A DNA stretch of 44,440 nucleotides from an uncultured Limimonas sp. (lineage in GTDB: Bacteria > Pseudomonadota > Alphaproteobacteria > Kiloniellales > Rhodovibrionaceae). The notes beneath the pieces are model-generated. The model did no database searches. It was not told where the DNA came from and saw only the letters and a program-made list of their open reading frames with translations. The stretch lies in NCBI GenBank assembly GCA_913055855.1, contig CAJXKW010000008.1, forward strand, positions 1-44,440, in the 5' to 3' direction. The position numbers and the translations under genes were made by a program. Below, one piece after another: positions 17,906 through 26,886 of the stretch (positions within the stretch are counted from its first letter, which is position 1; each line of letters starts with the position of its first letter).

Positions 17906-18334
17906 ATGGAACAGATCGAATATCCCGAACTCGCCACCTGGGAGGAGCGCCGGCGCTGGTTCGAGAGCTTCGAGCGCAACCAGGGCAAGGGCGGCGCCGC
18001 ACGCGTGCTCAGCGAGCAGGCGTGCGCGCTCATGATCGACCTGCAGGCGGTGTTCTGCGCCGGCGCCTGGGCGAGTACAGTCATTCTCGCCGCGGTGATC
18101 GTGGACTCCCAGCTCCGCTACACGCCGAGCGATCCGGCGCTGTCTGAGGAACTGGCCTGGCTGCGCCGGACGCGCAACGCGCTGGTTCACGAGAACCCGA
18201 ACGCCCCCGAGCTGACGGTCGAGGACCAGTGGATGAACCGCCGGGAGTGGGAGCGCGCCGCCCGACGGGCTGTCGCCGTCGCGCTGTCCGCGTTATATCC
18301 GGAAGGGGATTCGGCGCCGACACGAACGAGTTGA
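17906..18334 (+). CDS. Hypothetical helical protein with RNALVH motif
   Basis: A 142-residue protein I cannot assign with confidence. It appears all-helical with one moderately hydrophobic stretch (AGAWASTVILAAVIVDSQL, about residues 52-70). The segment LAWLRRTRNALVHENP contains an R-x4-H pattern typical of HEPN-like and DUF4145-like helical proteins. It lies 38 nt after the carboxylase gene and 7 nt before acylphosphatase on the same strand, so it is probably co-transcribed with acyP. No toxin-antitoxin partner is visible, so an RNase role is only a possibility. Confidence 0.7.
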   Translation: MEQIEYPELATWEERRRWFESFERNQGKGGAARVLSEQACALMIDLQAVFCAGAWASTVILAAVIVDSQLRYTPSDPALSEELAWLRRTRNALVHENPNAPELTVEDQWMNRREWERAARRAVAVALSALYPEGDSAPTRTS

Positions 18335-18341
18335 GGCGAGC

Positions 18342-18617
18342 ATGAAGCGCGTGCGCGCACATATCGACGGCCGGGTCCAGGGGGTCTGGTTCCGCGGCTG
18401 GACCGTGGACGAGGCGAGCCGACGGGGTCTCAGTGGCTGGGTGCGCAACCGCCGCGACGGCCGCGTCGAGGCGGTCTTCGCCGGCGAGGACGCCCAGGTG
18501 GACGACATGATCCGGGCGTGCTGGACAGGGCCACCGGCCGCGCATGTCCAGAACGTGACCGTCGAAACCGAGCCCGAGCCCGTGGCACCCGGCTTCGTTC
18601 AGGCCGCGACCGTTTAG
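18342..18617 (+). CDS. acyP: Acylphosphatase
   Basis: A 91-residue enzyme hydrolysing carboxyl-phosphate bonds. The phosphate-binding loop GRVQGVWFRGW has the catalytic Arg, and SGWVRNRRDGRVEAVFAGE holds the catalytic Asn. The fold is the complete small alpha/beta domain at normal length. ATG 18342 follows GAGGCGAGC at a plausible ribosome-binding distance. It begins 7 nt after the preceding unknown gene. Confidence 0.95.
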   Translation: MKRVRAHIDGRVQGVWFRGWTVDEASRRGLSGWVRNRRDGRVEAVFAGEDAQVDDMIRACWTGPPAAHVQNVTVETEPEPVAPGFVQAATV

Positions 18618-18639
18618 GAAGCGGGACACGAACAATGCG

Positions 18640-18674
18640 ACGCCGGCCGGGACGGTTCGCATCCCGACCGGCGT
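18640..18674. terminator. Bidirectional terminator hairpin between acyP and mct
   Basis: Thirteen-base arms (ACGCCGGCCGGGA and TCCCGACCGGCGT) pair with one mismatch around a 9-nt loop. The hairpin sits between convergent stops at 18617 and 18714. There is no strong T-run. Confidence 0.55.
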
Positions 18675-18713
18675 ACGCAAAGCCTCTCCGGATGGCGCTG
18701 GGCTACGGCGTTC

Positions 18714-19934
18714 TCACCCGCCTGTTCCGGCGACCACGCCTTCGTCGAACAGCTTGCCGATCTCGCCCGAGGGCAGCTTCGCCACGTCCGCCAGCACGGC
18801 CTCGGTGTCCGCGCCCAGGTGCGGCGCGGGCGCGGGGGTCTGCCGGGGCGCGGCGGAGAAACTCATGGGCGAGCCGGGCACCGGGTAGGTGCCGATGCCG
18901 GGCTGCTCGATCCGGGAAAACATGGGATTTTCCGGCGAGATATCCGGATCCTCGTTGACCGCGCGCGCGAAGCTGCGGAACTCACCCCAGGTCATGGTGT
19001 TCTTCTCGAGGATCTCCGCGATCTCGGGCAGTGTGCGCGCGGCGAACCAGGGCTTGAGGATTTCCGTGATCTCGTGGTGCGCCTTGTAGCGCGCCCCTTG
19101 TTCCTTGAGATCCAGGCCCAGCCGGGATTCCAGCGCGGCCATCTGGTCGCCGGTGCCGGTAAGCTCGACGATCTTGCGCCACTGGCGCTGGGTCAGCCCG
19201 ATCACCATGATCCGCCGCCCGTCGGCGCAGACGAAGTCCTGTCCGTAGGCGCCGTAGAGCGAATTGCCGCCCTTCGGGCGATCCTCGCCGTTGACCGAGA
19301 CCTCGCCGATGATGCCGAGGTTGCCCAGCATGGCCGCGGCGACGTCCTTGAGCGTCAGCGTGACCTCCTGGCCCTCCCCGGTGCGCAGGCGCCGGCGCTC
19401 CGCCGCCAGCAGCGCCGAGACGGCCATGTTGCCGGCAATGCAGTCCCACGCGGGCAGGACGTGCGCCACCGGCTCCGTCGACTCCTCCGGTCCTGTGGCG
19501 TCGGGAAAGCCCACCGCCGGGTTGACCGTGTAATCGACCTGCGGCCGACCGTGCCGGTCGCCGGTAAGGGTGACCATCACCAGATCGGGCCGCCGCGCCG
19601 AGAGCGTCTCGTAGTCCAGCCACCCGGGCACCTTGCGGTTGGTCATGAACATCCCGGCGTCCTGGCCGGCGGCCGTGACGACCTCGGTCACGATCTCGCG
19701 CCCGCGCTCGGAGCGCATGTCCACCGCGATCGAGCGCTTGCCCTTGTTGAGTTCCGCCCAGAACAGGCTCTGCCCGCCTTCGGTGACGGGCCAGCGGGTA
19801 TAGTCGGGCGCGCCGCCGATGGGATCGATGCGGATCACCTCCGCCCCCATCTGCGCCAGATTCATCCCGGCCAGGGGAACGGCCACGAAAGCCGCCGATT
19901 CGACCACGCGCATCCCTTCGAGAACGTTGTTCAT
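18714..19934 (-). CDS. mct: Class III CoA transferase, probable mesaconyl-CoA C1-C4 CoA transferase
   Basis: A 406-residue CaiB/BaiF-family enzyme. The N-terminus VLEGMRVVESAAFVAVPLAG and the block GAEVIRIDPIGGAPDYTRWP match, from memory, 2-methylfumaryl-CoA isomerase (Mct) of the 3-hydroxypropionate bi-cycle. So do LNKGKRSIAVDMRS, DYTVNPAVGFP and VEQPGIG-like stretches. The family's catalytic aspartate is likely in HVLPAWDCIAG. Mct moves CoA from the C1 to the C4 carboxylate of mesaconate. The start overlaps the stop of the preceding hydratase gene by four bases (ATGA at 19931-19934). A general CoA transferase is the alternative, but the partner gene favours Mct. Confidence 0.82.
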   Translation of the reverse strand: MNNVLEGMRVVESAAFVAVPLAGMNLAQMGAEVIRIDPIGGAPDYTRWPVTEGGQSLFWAELNKGKRSIAVDMRSERGREIVTEVVTAAGQDAGMFMTNRKVPGWLDYETLSARRPDLVMVTLTGDRHGRPQVDYTVNPAVGFPDATGPEESTEPVAHVLPAWDCIAGNMAVSALLAAERRRLRTGEGQEVTLTLKDVAAAMLGNLGIIGEVSVNGEDRPKGGNSLYGAYGQDFVCADGRRIMVIGLTQRQWRKIVELTGTGDQMAALESRLGLDLKEQGARYKAHHEITEILKPWFAARTLPEIAEILEKNTMTWGEFRSFARAVNEDPDISPENPMFSRIEQPGIGTYPVPGSPMSFSAAPRQTPAPAPHLGADTEAVLADVAKLPSGEIGKLFDEGVVAGTGG

Positions 19935-20785
19935 GATGCCCCCCATTCGCCCCGGGCCTGCAGCCCTTGATGGCCCTGGTCCGTGGCGACGGTGCACAGA
20001 TCGATCGCATCGCCGTCGTCCACGCCGACGAGCCGCATATCGTGGAAGTCGAACATCGGGTGGACACCGCGGAAGCTGAAACGGCGCGGGGTGGTCCCGC
20101 GGTGCCGCACGGCCGCCCCCATGAGCAGTGTCGCCTGCATGGGCGCGTGGATCAGCAGGCCGGGATACTTCTCCACGTCCGTCGCGTACGGCCGGTCGTA
20201 GTGGATGCGGTGGGCGTTGAACGTCGCCGCCGAGTAGCGGAACAGGCGCGCCGTCGTCATGGGCACGTACGTGTCGAAGGCGGTGGCATCCGGGGCCGGC
20301 TTTTTCTTCGGCGGCCGGTATTCCGACGGCATCTCGGTGTAGACGATGTCCTGTTCTTCGCTGATCGCCAGACCAGCGTCACCCTTGAGTTCGTGGCTCA
20401 CCGTGACGAAGACGAGCCGCCCGGTGCTGCCCGTCTTTTCCGTTACGTTCAGGATCTCCGAGCGCCGGCGCAGGGTTTCCCCCACATGGAGCGGTGCGTG
20501 AAAGGTCAGACGGCCGCCCGCCCACATGCGCCGCTCCAGCGGCACCGGCGGCAGGAAGCCGCCCAGCTTGGGGTGGCCGTCACCCCCCAGCTCTTCCATG
20601 GGCGCGTCCGGCTGGAACGCCGACCAGTGCCACAGCGGCGGCAGCGGCGCGCCCGCGCGGACGTCGGACGGGTTCAGGCCGCACTCTGGCATCGTGGCGG
20701 CGAGCTGGGACGCGATCACGGGCGCGAGCGTGTCCTCGCGCTCTTCGACCTTGCCGATCCAGTCGGTGATGTCGGGCTCGCCCAT
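19931..20785 (-). CDS. meh: MaoC-like hydratase, probable mesaconyl-C4-CoA hydratase
   Basis: A 284-residue double-hotdog protein with an N-terminal FAS1/MaoC-like dehydratase half and a C-terminal half. The latter has the active-site segment YSAATFNAHRIHYDRPYA followed by YPGLLIHAPMQATLL. This is the arrangement of Meh, which hydrates mesaconyl-C4-CoA to citramalyl-CoA. Its coupling to an Mct-like gene supports that reading. Related MaoC proteins act in fatty-acid breakdown, so the substrate is inferred from context. The upstream lipB gene ends 54 nt before 20839, on the same strand, and may be in the same operon. Confidence 0.82.
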   Translation of the reverse strand: MGEPDITDWIGKVEEREDTLAPVIASQLAATMPECGLNPSDVRAGAPLPPLWHWSAFQPDAPMEELGGDGHPKLGGFLPPVPLERRMWAGGRLTFHAPLHVGETLRRRSEILNVTEKTGSTGRLVFVTVSHELKGDAGLAISEEQDIVYTEMPSEYRPPKKKPAPDATAFDTYVPMTTARLFRYSAATFNAHRIHYDRPYATDVEKYPGLLIHAPMQATLLMGAAVRHRGTTPRRFSFRGVHPMFDFHDMRLVGVDDGDAIDLCTVATDQGHQGLQARGEWGAS

Positions 20786-20839
20786 CCTCCCCCTCGTTTG
20801 TTTCTCGTGGTCCGTCTATTTCACGCGTTTCTAATAAAC

Positions 20840-21559
20840 CTACCCGTGGCCGGGAATTTTGCCAAGGGCATCGGTATCCGCCGGCTGCACCGGCCCGAAG
20901 ATCTCGGCGAAGGTTTCGCGCAGCGCCACGTCGACATCCGCCATGGTTACCGGCAGTCCCAGGTCGTGCAAGGACGTGACGCCGTGCTCGCGGATGCCGC
21001 AGGGTACGATGCCGGCGTAGCGGGACAGGTCCGGATCGACGTTCAGCGCGATGCCGTGAAAGGTCACCCAGCGGCGCACCCGGACGCCAATGGCGGCGAT
21101 CTTGTCCTCGCGCCCGCCGTCGCGCCGTATCCAGATACCCACGCGCCCATCGCGCCGCTCGCCGCGCACGTTGAAGCGCCAGAGCGCGGCGATCAGCCAG
21201 CTCTCCAGGTCGTGGACAAAGCGGCGCACGTCGGCGTTGCGCCGTTTGAGATCGAGCATGACATAGGCCACGCGCTGGCCCGGCCCGTGATAGGTGTACT
21301 GGCCGCCGCGGCCGGTGCGATAGACGGGGATGTCGCCCGGCGCGAGGAGGTCGGACTCGCGTGCGCTCGTGCCGGCTGTGTAAAGCGGCGGGTGCTCCAG
21401 CAGCCACACCAGCTCGGGCGTATCCCCGCGGCGGATGGCGGCCACCCGATCCGCCATGAAGGCTTCCGCAGCCGGGTAGGTGACACGCCCCTCGGCCACG
21501 TGCCACGCGACGGCCCCGGCCGCCGGCGACGGTGCCGCAACTTGCGGTGACTCGGGCAT
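20840..21559 (-). CDS. lipB: Lipoyl(octanoyl) transferase
   Basis: A 239-residue enzyme moving octanoate from acyl carrier protein to lipoyl domains. The [13 protein letters not shown] motif (residues 83-95) is intact. Catalytic Lys is K153 in EDKIAAIGV and catalytic Cys is C187 in GIVPCGI; the 34-residue spacing equals that of Mycobacterium LipB. An Ala/Pro-rich stretch of about 15 residues precedes the domain. It is divergent from the malic enzyme gene, 94 nt away. It would serve pyruvate and 2-oxoacid dehydrogenases. Confidence 0.95.
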   Translation of the reverse strand: MPESPQVAAPSPAAGAVAWHVAEGRVTYPAAEAFMADRVAAIRRGDTPELVWLLEHPPLYTAGTSARESDLLAPGDIPVYRTGRGGQYTYHGPGQRVAYVMLDLKRRNADVRRFVHDLESWLIAALWRFNVRGERRDGRVGIWIRRDGGREDKIAAIGVRVRRWVTFHGIALNVDPDLSRYAGIVPCGIREHGVTSLHDLGLPVTMADVDVALRETFAEIFGPVQPADTDALGKIPGHG

Positions 21560-21653
21560 TCTGCTACCTCCCCGGCGCCCTCAGCGCGCTGATCCGGCGT
21601 CGTCAGGCGCGGCGGGCCGGCGCGCCCGTCGCTCGTCTCGTCCGGGAGGTCCC

Positions 21654-23939
21654 ATGGCCGAAGATCTTCGCGACGCCGCGCTCGCGTATCACCGCGAACC
21701 GCGCCCCGGCAAGCTGGAAGTTGAGCCCACGAAGCCGCTGGGCAACCAGCGTGATCTGGCCCTGGCGTATTCCCCGGGCGTGGCCGCAGCGTGCGAGGCG
21801 ATCGTCGCCGATCCCAAAGCCGCCACCGAACTCACCGGGCGGGCCAACACGCTCGCCGTGGTGACCAACGGCTCGGCCGTCCTGGGTCTGGGCAACATCG
21901 GCCCGCTCGCCGCCAAGCCCGTGATGGAGGGCAAGGCCGTTCTGTTCAAGAAGTTCGCCGGCATCGACGTGTTCGATATCGAGCTGGACGCGGCCGAGCC
22001 CGATGATCTGATCCGGGTCGTGGCGGCGCTGGAGCCCAGCTTTGGCGGCATCAACCTTGAGGACATCAAGGCGCCCGAGTGTTTCGAGGTCGAGGCCGCG
22101 CTGCGCGCGCGCATGGCCATTCCGGTGTTTCACGACGATCAGCACGGCACGGCGATCATCGTCGGTGCGGCCGTGTTCAACGCCCTGCGCCTGCTGGGTA
22201 AGGATTTCGGCGCGGTGAAGCTGGTTTGCTCGGGCGCCGGGGCGGCGGCGCTGGCGTGCCTCGACCTGCTGGTGACGCTCGGGCTCAAACCCGAGAACGT
22301 CTGGGTCACGGACATCCACGGCGTCCTGCACACGGGGCGCAGCGACCTGAACCGTTGGAACGCGCGCTACGCCCGCGAGACGGATTTGCGCGCGTTGGAC
22401 GATGTTATCGATGGCGCGGACATCTTTCTCGGGCTCTCCGCGCCCAACGTGCTCGGCCGGGATCAGATCGCGCGCATGGCGGATCCGCCCATCGTGCTCG
22501 CGTTGGCGAATCCCACGCCGGAGATCATGCCCGATGAGGTGCGTGCCGTCCGCCCCAACGCGATCATTGCGACGGGGCGCTCGGACTATCCCAATCAGGT
22601 CAACAACGTCCTGTGCTTTCCCTTCATCTTCCGCGGCGCCCTGGACGTGGGCGCGCGCGATATCAACGAGGCCATGAAAACCGCCTGCGTGAAGGCGCTT
22701 GCCGACCTCGCCCTGGCGGAGACCTCGGAGGTCGTCGACCGCGCCTACGGCGAACCCGCCCAGGGCTTCGGCGCCGATTATCTCATCCCGCGCCCCTTCG
22801 ATCCGCGGCTGATGCTGGAGCTGGCGCCGGCGGTGGCGAAGGCGGCCATGGATACCGGGGTCGCCGACCGGCCCATCGCGGACATGGACGCCTATCGCCA
22901 GCGCCTGTCGGAGTTCGTGTTCCGCTCGGGCTTCGTCATGCGGCCGGTGTTCGATCGCGCCCGGCGTGAGCCCAAACGGGTGATCTTCGCCGAGGGCGAG
23001 GACTGGCGGGTGTTGCGCGCGGCCCAGGTAGCGCTCGACGAGCATCTCGCGCGGCCGATCCTGATCGGGCGGCCGGCCGTGATCGCGGACCGGATCCGCA
23101 GCCTGGGACTCCGCCTCACGCCGGGTAGCGACGTCGAGGTGATCAACCCGGAATCCGATCCGCGCTACGGCACCTATTGGCGGCGCTACCACGAACTGAT
23201 GGCGCGCAAAGGCGTCCAGCCCGATCTCGCCAGGACGGTGGTGCGCACCACCGCGACCGTGATCGCGGCGCTTGCGGTGGACCTGGGCGACGCCGACGCC
23301 ATGATCTGCGGTGTTGAGGGCGTCTACGGCGACCATCTCGGGCACGTCCGCCACGTCATCGGCCGGGCGGACGGCGTGCAGGATCTTTCGGCGATGTCGG
23401 TGCTGGTCGTGCCGTCGGGAACCTACTTCCTGACGGATACGTATATCAGCCGCGATCCCTCGGCGGCCGAGATCGTGGAAATGACGCGCCAGAGCGCGGC
23501 GGCCGTGCGCGCGTTCGGAATCACGCCCAAGATTGCGCTGCTCTCGCACGCCAACTTCGGCAACGCCGATTCGCCCACGGCCGAGAAGATGCGCGAGGCG
23601 GTAGCCCGGCTCCACCGCTATCATCCGGAACTCGAGGTGGAGGGGGAGATGCATGCCGATGCGGCGCTGGAGCCGGCGATCCGCGAGCGCATCTTCCCGG
23701 GCTCGAAGCTCAAGGGCGCGGCGAACCTCCTGGTTCTGCCCACGCTGGACAGCGCCAACATCGCCATGAACATGGTGAAGTCGCTGGGCGAGGGGCTTCC
23801 GGTCGGGCCGCTGCTGCTGGGCGCGCGCCGGCCGGCGCATATTCTCACGCCCTCCGTGACCGCGCGCGGCGTGCTCAACATGACGGCCGTGGCCGTCGTG
23901 GACGCGCAGGAATCAGCGTCCGGCCGTCCCGGCGGCTAG
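21654..23939 (+). CDS. maeB: NADP-dependent malic enzyme with phosphotransacetylase-like domain
   Basis: A 761-residue MaeB-type enzyme turning malate into pyruvate and CO2 with NADPH. The N-terminal malic domain has [43 protein letters not shown] and [12 protein letters not shown]. The NAD(P) loop is [13 protein letters not shown]. From about residue 430 a phosphotransacetylase-like domain follows, with [17 protein letters not shown] and [16 protein letters not shown]; in this family it is regulatory (acetyl-CoA sensing), not catalytic. GGGAGGT at 21644-21650 sets ATG 21654. The frame continues upstream without homology. It links C4 and C3 pools beside the mesaconyl-CoA genes. Confidence 0.96.
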   Translation: MAEDLRDAALAYHREPRPGKLEVEPTKPLGNQRDLALAYSPGVAAACEAIVADPKAATELTGRANTLAVVTNGSAVLGLGNIGPLAAKPVMEGKAVLFKKFAGIDVFDIELDAAEPDDLIRVVAALEPSFGGINLEDIKAPECFEVEAALRARMAIPVFHDDQHGTAIIVGAAVFNALRLLGKDFGAVKLVCSGAGAAALACLDLLVTLGLKPENVWVTDIHGVLHTGRSDLNRWNARYARETDLRALDDVIDGADIFLGLSAPNVLGRDQIARMADPPIVLALANPTPEIMPDEVRAVRPNAIIATGRSDYPNQVNNVLCFPFIFRGALDVGARDINEAMKTACVKALADLALAETSEVVDRAYGEPAQGFGADYLIPRPFDPRLMLELAPAVAKAAMDTGVADRPIADMDAYRQRLSEFVFRSGFVMRPVFDRARREPKRVIFAEGEDWRVLRAAQVALDEHLARPILIGRPAVIADRIRSLGLRLTPGSDVEVINPESDPRYGTYWRRYHELMARKGVQPDLARTVVRTTATVIAALAVDLGDADAMICGVEGVYGDHLGHVRHVIGRADGVQDLSAMSVLVVPSGTYFLTDTYISRDPSAAEIVEMTRQSAAAVRAFGITPKIALLSHANFGNADSPTAEKMREAVARLHRYHPELEVEGEMHADAALEPAIRERIFPGSKLKGAANLLVLPTLDSANIAMNMVKSLGEGLPVGPLLLGARRPAHILTPSVTARGVLNMTAVAVVDAQESASGRPGG

Positions 23940-24050
23940 CCCGGGCCATCCGGTTCCCGCAGGCCGCGGCACGGGGCGTTGGACCACGGGGCGCCGCGCG
24001 CTGCCGGACGCGGCTTTCACCACAACCGGCCACGAGGAGCGCGACGCACG

Positions 24051-25448
24051 ATGTCGATGCCCGCCACTGAGGATGAGACGCTCCCGCGCGAGGCGCCCAC
24101 GGGCGAGGATTACGGCCTGCACCATGAGGACGTGGCGCGCTGCGTGGATGCGCTGGACGCAGGCGACACCGCGGCCGTGCAGGCTGTCGCGGAGTCTCTG
24201 CACGCTGCGGACGCCGCCGACCTGATCGAGGCGCTGAATCCGGACCAGCGCGTCCAGCTCGTGCGCGAGCTGGGCTCCGCGTTCGAGCCGGAGACGCTGT
24301 CGTACCTTCAGGCACCGGTGCGCGAGGAGGTGCTCGACCACATCGGCCCGCGCGGGCTGGCCTCGGCGCTCGCGGCACTCGAATCCGACGACGCGGTGGA
24401 GATCTTCGAGGACCTCGACCCGAGCTTCCAGCAGCGCATCCTCACCCAGCTGCCCGAGGGCTACCGGCTGATCCTGGAGGAGGCGATCGCCTTCCCCGAG
24501 GATTCGGCCGGCCGGCTCATGCAGCGCGAGGTCGCCGTGATTCCGGTGGGCTGGACCGTGGGCGAGACCATCGACTTCATGCGCTCGGCCGTTCATCTGC
24601 CCGCGGATTTTTACGACCTCTACGTGGTGGACCCGAAGCACAAGCCGCAGGGCAAGGTTCCGCTCTCGCGCGTACTGCGCACCAAGCGCGCCACCCCGAT
24701 CACGGAGATCATGGAGGGCGATCTCAATACGGTCCCGTACACGATGGATCAGGAGGAGGTGGCCTATCTGTTCCGGCAGTACGGCTTGGTCTCCGCCCCG
24801 GTGCTCGACGACGCGGAGCGCGTGATCGGCATGATCACCGTGGATGACATCGTTCATGTCATCGACGAAGAGGCGGAGGACGACCTGATGAAGCTCGGCG
24901 GCGTGGGGGAGAGCGACCTCTACGGCCGCCTGATCGAGACAACGCGCTCGCGCGCGTCCTGGCTCGTGGTGAACCTGGGCACGGCCGTCCTGGCTTCGCT
25001 CGTGATCGGTCTTTTCGAGGCGACGCTGCAACAGGTCGTGGCACTCGCGGTGCTCATGCCCATTGTCGCCTCGATGGGCGGGAACGCCGGGACGCAAACC
25101 CTGACGGTCGCTGTCCGCGCCTTGGCGATGAAGGATCTCACCCCCGCCAATACGGTGCGATTCATCGGCAAGGAGCTGACCGTCGGCTTTCTGAACGGCG
25201 TCGTCTGCGCCGTGCCCACCGGAATCGTCGCGTGGTTGTGGTTCGGCCGCCTGGACATCGGCGTCATCATCACCCTCGCCATGATCGTCAACCTGATCGT
25301 GGCCGGTCTGTTCGGGACGCTGGTGCCCATCACGCTGGAGAAGCTGCGTATCGACCCGGCCGTGGCGTCCACGGTGTTCCTGACCACGATCACGGACGTC
25401 GTGGGCTTTTTTGCCTTCCTGGGGATGGCGGCGCTGTTCCTTCTCTGA
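24051..25448 (+). CDS. mgtE: MgtE-type magnesium channel
   Basis: A 465-residue inner-membrane magnesium channel. An N-terminal helical superhelix domain (about residues 20-140) has the repeated ADLIEAL/DDAVEIFEDLD pattern. Two CBS domains follow (about 140-265), with DQEEVAYLFRQYGLVSAPVLDD. Five membrane segments then end at the C-terminus, with the pore motif MGGNAGTQTLTVAVRALA. The acidic residues that sense cytosolic magnesium in the CBS/N domains appear present. GAGGAG at 24034-24039 serves ATG 24051; a second ATG follows two codons later. It follows maeB by 111 nt. No M-box-like leader was recognised in that short gap. Confidence 0.95.
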   Translation: MSMPATEDETLPREAPTGEDYGLHHEDVARCVDALDAGDTAAVQAVAESLHAADAADLIEALNPDQRVQLVRELGSAFEPETLSYLQAPVREEVLDHIGPRGLASALAALESDDAVEIFEDLDPSFQQRILTQLPEGYRLILEEAIAFPEDSAGRLMQREVAVIPVGWTVGETIDFMRSAVHLPADFYDLYVVDPKHKPQGKVPLSRVLRTKRATPITEIMEGDLNTVPYTMDQEEVAYLFRQYGLVSAPVLDDAERVIGMITVDDIVHVIDEEAEDDLMKLGGVGESDLYGRLIETTRSRASWLVVNLGTAVLASLVIGLFEATLQQVVALAVLMPIVASMGGNAGTQTLTVAVRALAMKDLTPANTVRFIGKELTVGFLNGVVCAVPTGIVAWLWFGRLDIGVIITLAMIVNLIVAGLFGTLVPITLEKLRIDPAVASTVFLTTITDVVGFFAFLGMAALFLL

Positions 25449-25593
25449 GGTGGCGCGACCGCGTCGTCGTGTGTGGAAGCGCGCGGCAACCGGCCTACTT
25501 CGGTTCAGGGGCAAAGAGTGGCGGATGCGGTCGAAGTCGCCGGGGGCGAGGCGCCTAACCTCGCATGTCCTCGGCCGGGATAAGGAGGCTGGC

Positions 25594-26274
25594 GTGGCGA
25601 CGGCACTCATTACAGGCGCCAATCGCGGGCTCGGGCTCGCGTTCACCGGGCAGCTCGCTAAGGCGGGGTGGCGCGTGCATGCGTGCTGCCGGATGCCCGA
25701 GAAGGCGCGTAACCTCAAAGAGATCGGCGGCGATGTGGTGCGCCACCGGCTGGACGTGACGGACGGCCTGCAGCTCGCCGGGCTGGGGCGCGAGCTGGCG
25801 GATGAGCCGGTGGACCTGCTCATCAACAACGCGGGCATCTTCGGGCCGCGCGCCGGGTTCGGCCAGATCGCCTACGACGACTGGCTCCAGGTGTTCAACG
25901 TCAACACCCTCGCGCCCATGCGGGTGGCGGAGACATTCGCGCCGCACCTGGAACGCGCGCCGCACGCCAAGCTGATCAACATCTCCAGCCGTCTGGGCTC
26001 GATTGCCGACACAACGACCAGCGGCGCGCACATCTACCGATCCTCGAAGGCGGCGCTGAACATGGTCACGCGCTGCCTGTCCATCGATCTGCAGCCGCGC
26101 GGGGTCATCGTTGCGGCGCTGCATCCGGGTTGGGTGAACACGAATATGGGCGGCCGGACCGCGCCACTTTCGCCCGAGGACAGCGCCGCCCGGGTGCTCG
26201 CCGTCATCGACCGCCTCACGTCCGAAGACAGCGGCGGCTTCTACGACAACGCCGGCGACGTGATCCCGTGGTGA
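25594..26274 (+). CDS. Short-chain dehydrogenase/reductase (C-factor-like)
   Basis: A 226-residue classical SDR. The cofactor loop TGANRGLG is at residues 7-14, NNAG follows in DLLINNAGIFGPRAG, and the catalytic Ser-Tyr-Lys set is visible in NISSRLGS and YRSSKAALN. AAGGAGG at 25582-25588 fixes the start at GTG 25594, though the frame is open 61 codons further upstream. The closest type is the short, single-domain carbonyl-reductase/C-factor group. Substrate is unknown. It lies 145 nt after mgtE on the same strand, and the next gene is on the other strand. Confidence 0.9.
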   Translation: MATALITGANRGLGLAFTGQLAKAGWRVHACCRMPEKARNLKEIGGDVVRHRLDVTDGLQLAGLGRELADEPVDLLINNAGIFGPRAGFGQIAYDDWLQVFNVNTLAPMRVAETFAPHLERAPHAKLINISSRLGSIADTTTSGAHIYRSSKAALNMVTRCLSIDLQPRGVIVAALHPGWVNTNMGGRTAPLSPEDSAARVLAVIDRLTSEDSGGFYDNAGDVIPW

Positions 26275-26302
26275 TACAGGAAATTATTCAAAAAACAGCG
26301 AC

Positions 26303-26592
26303 TTAAAGTGCATCCTTGAAACTCTGGTGGGCATAGAGAATACGAACAATCCGGGTTCCTGATGGTTCTTGATCGTACACAATCAAATGTTTTTGTGCGT
26401 ATGGATCCGAATATCTTTGCCAAACTCGGGACGTACGCGCCCCATACGAGGGTTCGCCGCAAGGGTTTCGAAACAGCGAATCAGGTCGTCAAGATAGCTA
26501 TCGGCTTGGCATTCGCCAAAGTTGGTCAGCCCGTTCCAATATAGCTCGTCGAGGTCGCGATCTGCTGCTGCGGTGAACCGATACTCGGTCAA
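26303..26592 (-). pseudogene. ParE/RelE-type toxin gene with a frameshift
   Basis: The reading frame starts at TTG 26592, overlapping the antitoxin stop by four bases (TTGA), and encodes 69 residues of a ParE-like toxin (EYRFTAAADRDLDELYW, then CFETLAANPRMGRVRPEFG). It stops after HTHKNI. One base added in the A-run near 26386 would continue the frame as HLIVYDQEPSGTRIVRILYAHQSFKDAL to a stop at 26303, giving the usual 96-residue ParE with its conserved HLIVY and C-terminal strands. So the gene is either a real one-base deletion (inactive toxin) or a homopolymer sequencing error. Confidence 0.8.
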
Positions 26593-26843
26593 GGCGTATC
26601 GGCATTCCGCCGAAAACGATCTTTGACGTCCGCCCGGATGTCTTCGACGGACCGGTCGCTGGGGCCGCTCATCAAGCCATCCTGAATTTCTGCACGTAGG
26701 GCTTCGACCGCGCCGTCACGCTCACGGACATCGGTTAACACATGGGCCACGAACGCGCCCGGGGAGTCGTAGCCGCGTGCGGTCGCCTGTTCCTCGACCC
26801 AGGCCGCCAGGGATTCCGGCAAGTCAAGGGACAAACGTGCCAT
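26589..26843 (-). CDS. ParD-type antitoxin (ribbon-helix-helix)
   Basis: An 84-residue antitoxin beginning MARLSLDLPESLAAWVEEQA, the ribbon-helix-helix DNA-binding start of the ParD/CopG class. A helical, acidic toxin-binding tail follows (VEALRAEIQDGL, VEDIRADVKDRFRR). GGAGG at 26849-26853 serves ATG 26843. The frame is open upstream without homology. The stop overlaps the toxin start, the usual coupling of such modules. It lies 43 nt after the enoyl-CoA hydratase stop on the same strand. The toxin partner is frameshifted, so the antitoxin may be a relic. Confidence 0.85.
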   Translation of the reverse strand: MARLSLDLPESLAAWVEEQATARGYDSPGAFVAHVLTDVRERDGAVEALRAEIQDGLMSGPSDRSVEDIRADVKDRFRRNADTP

Positions 26844-26886
26844 CGTTGCCTCCGTTCGCAGGGCGACGGTGCGCGCCGGCGGGGGC

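Noticed and set aside
17906..18334. Toxin of a HEPN/MNT module
   Set aside because: Only one short motif supports it and no nucleotidyltransferase or antitoxin gene is adjacent.
21603..23840. 745-residue open frame opposite the malic enzyme gene
   Set aside because: Antisense shadow; the plus strand holds all the malic enzyme motifs.
25411..25593. N-terminal extension of the SDR gene
   Set aside because: AAGGAGG at 25582-25588 and the TGANRGLG position place the start at GTG 25594; the extension overlaps the end of mgtE.
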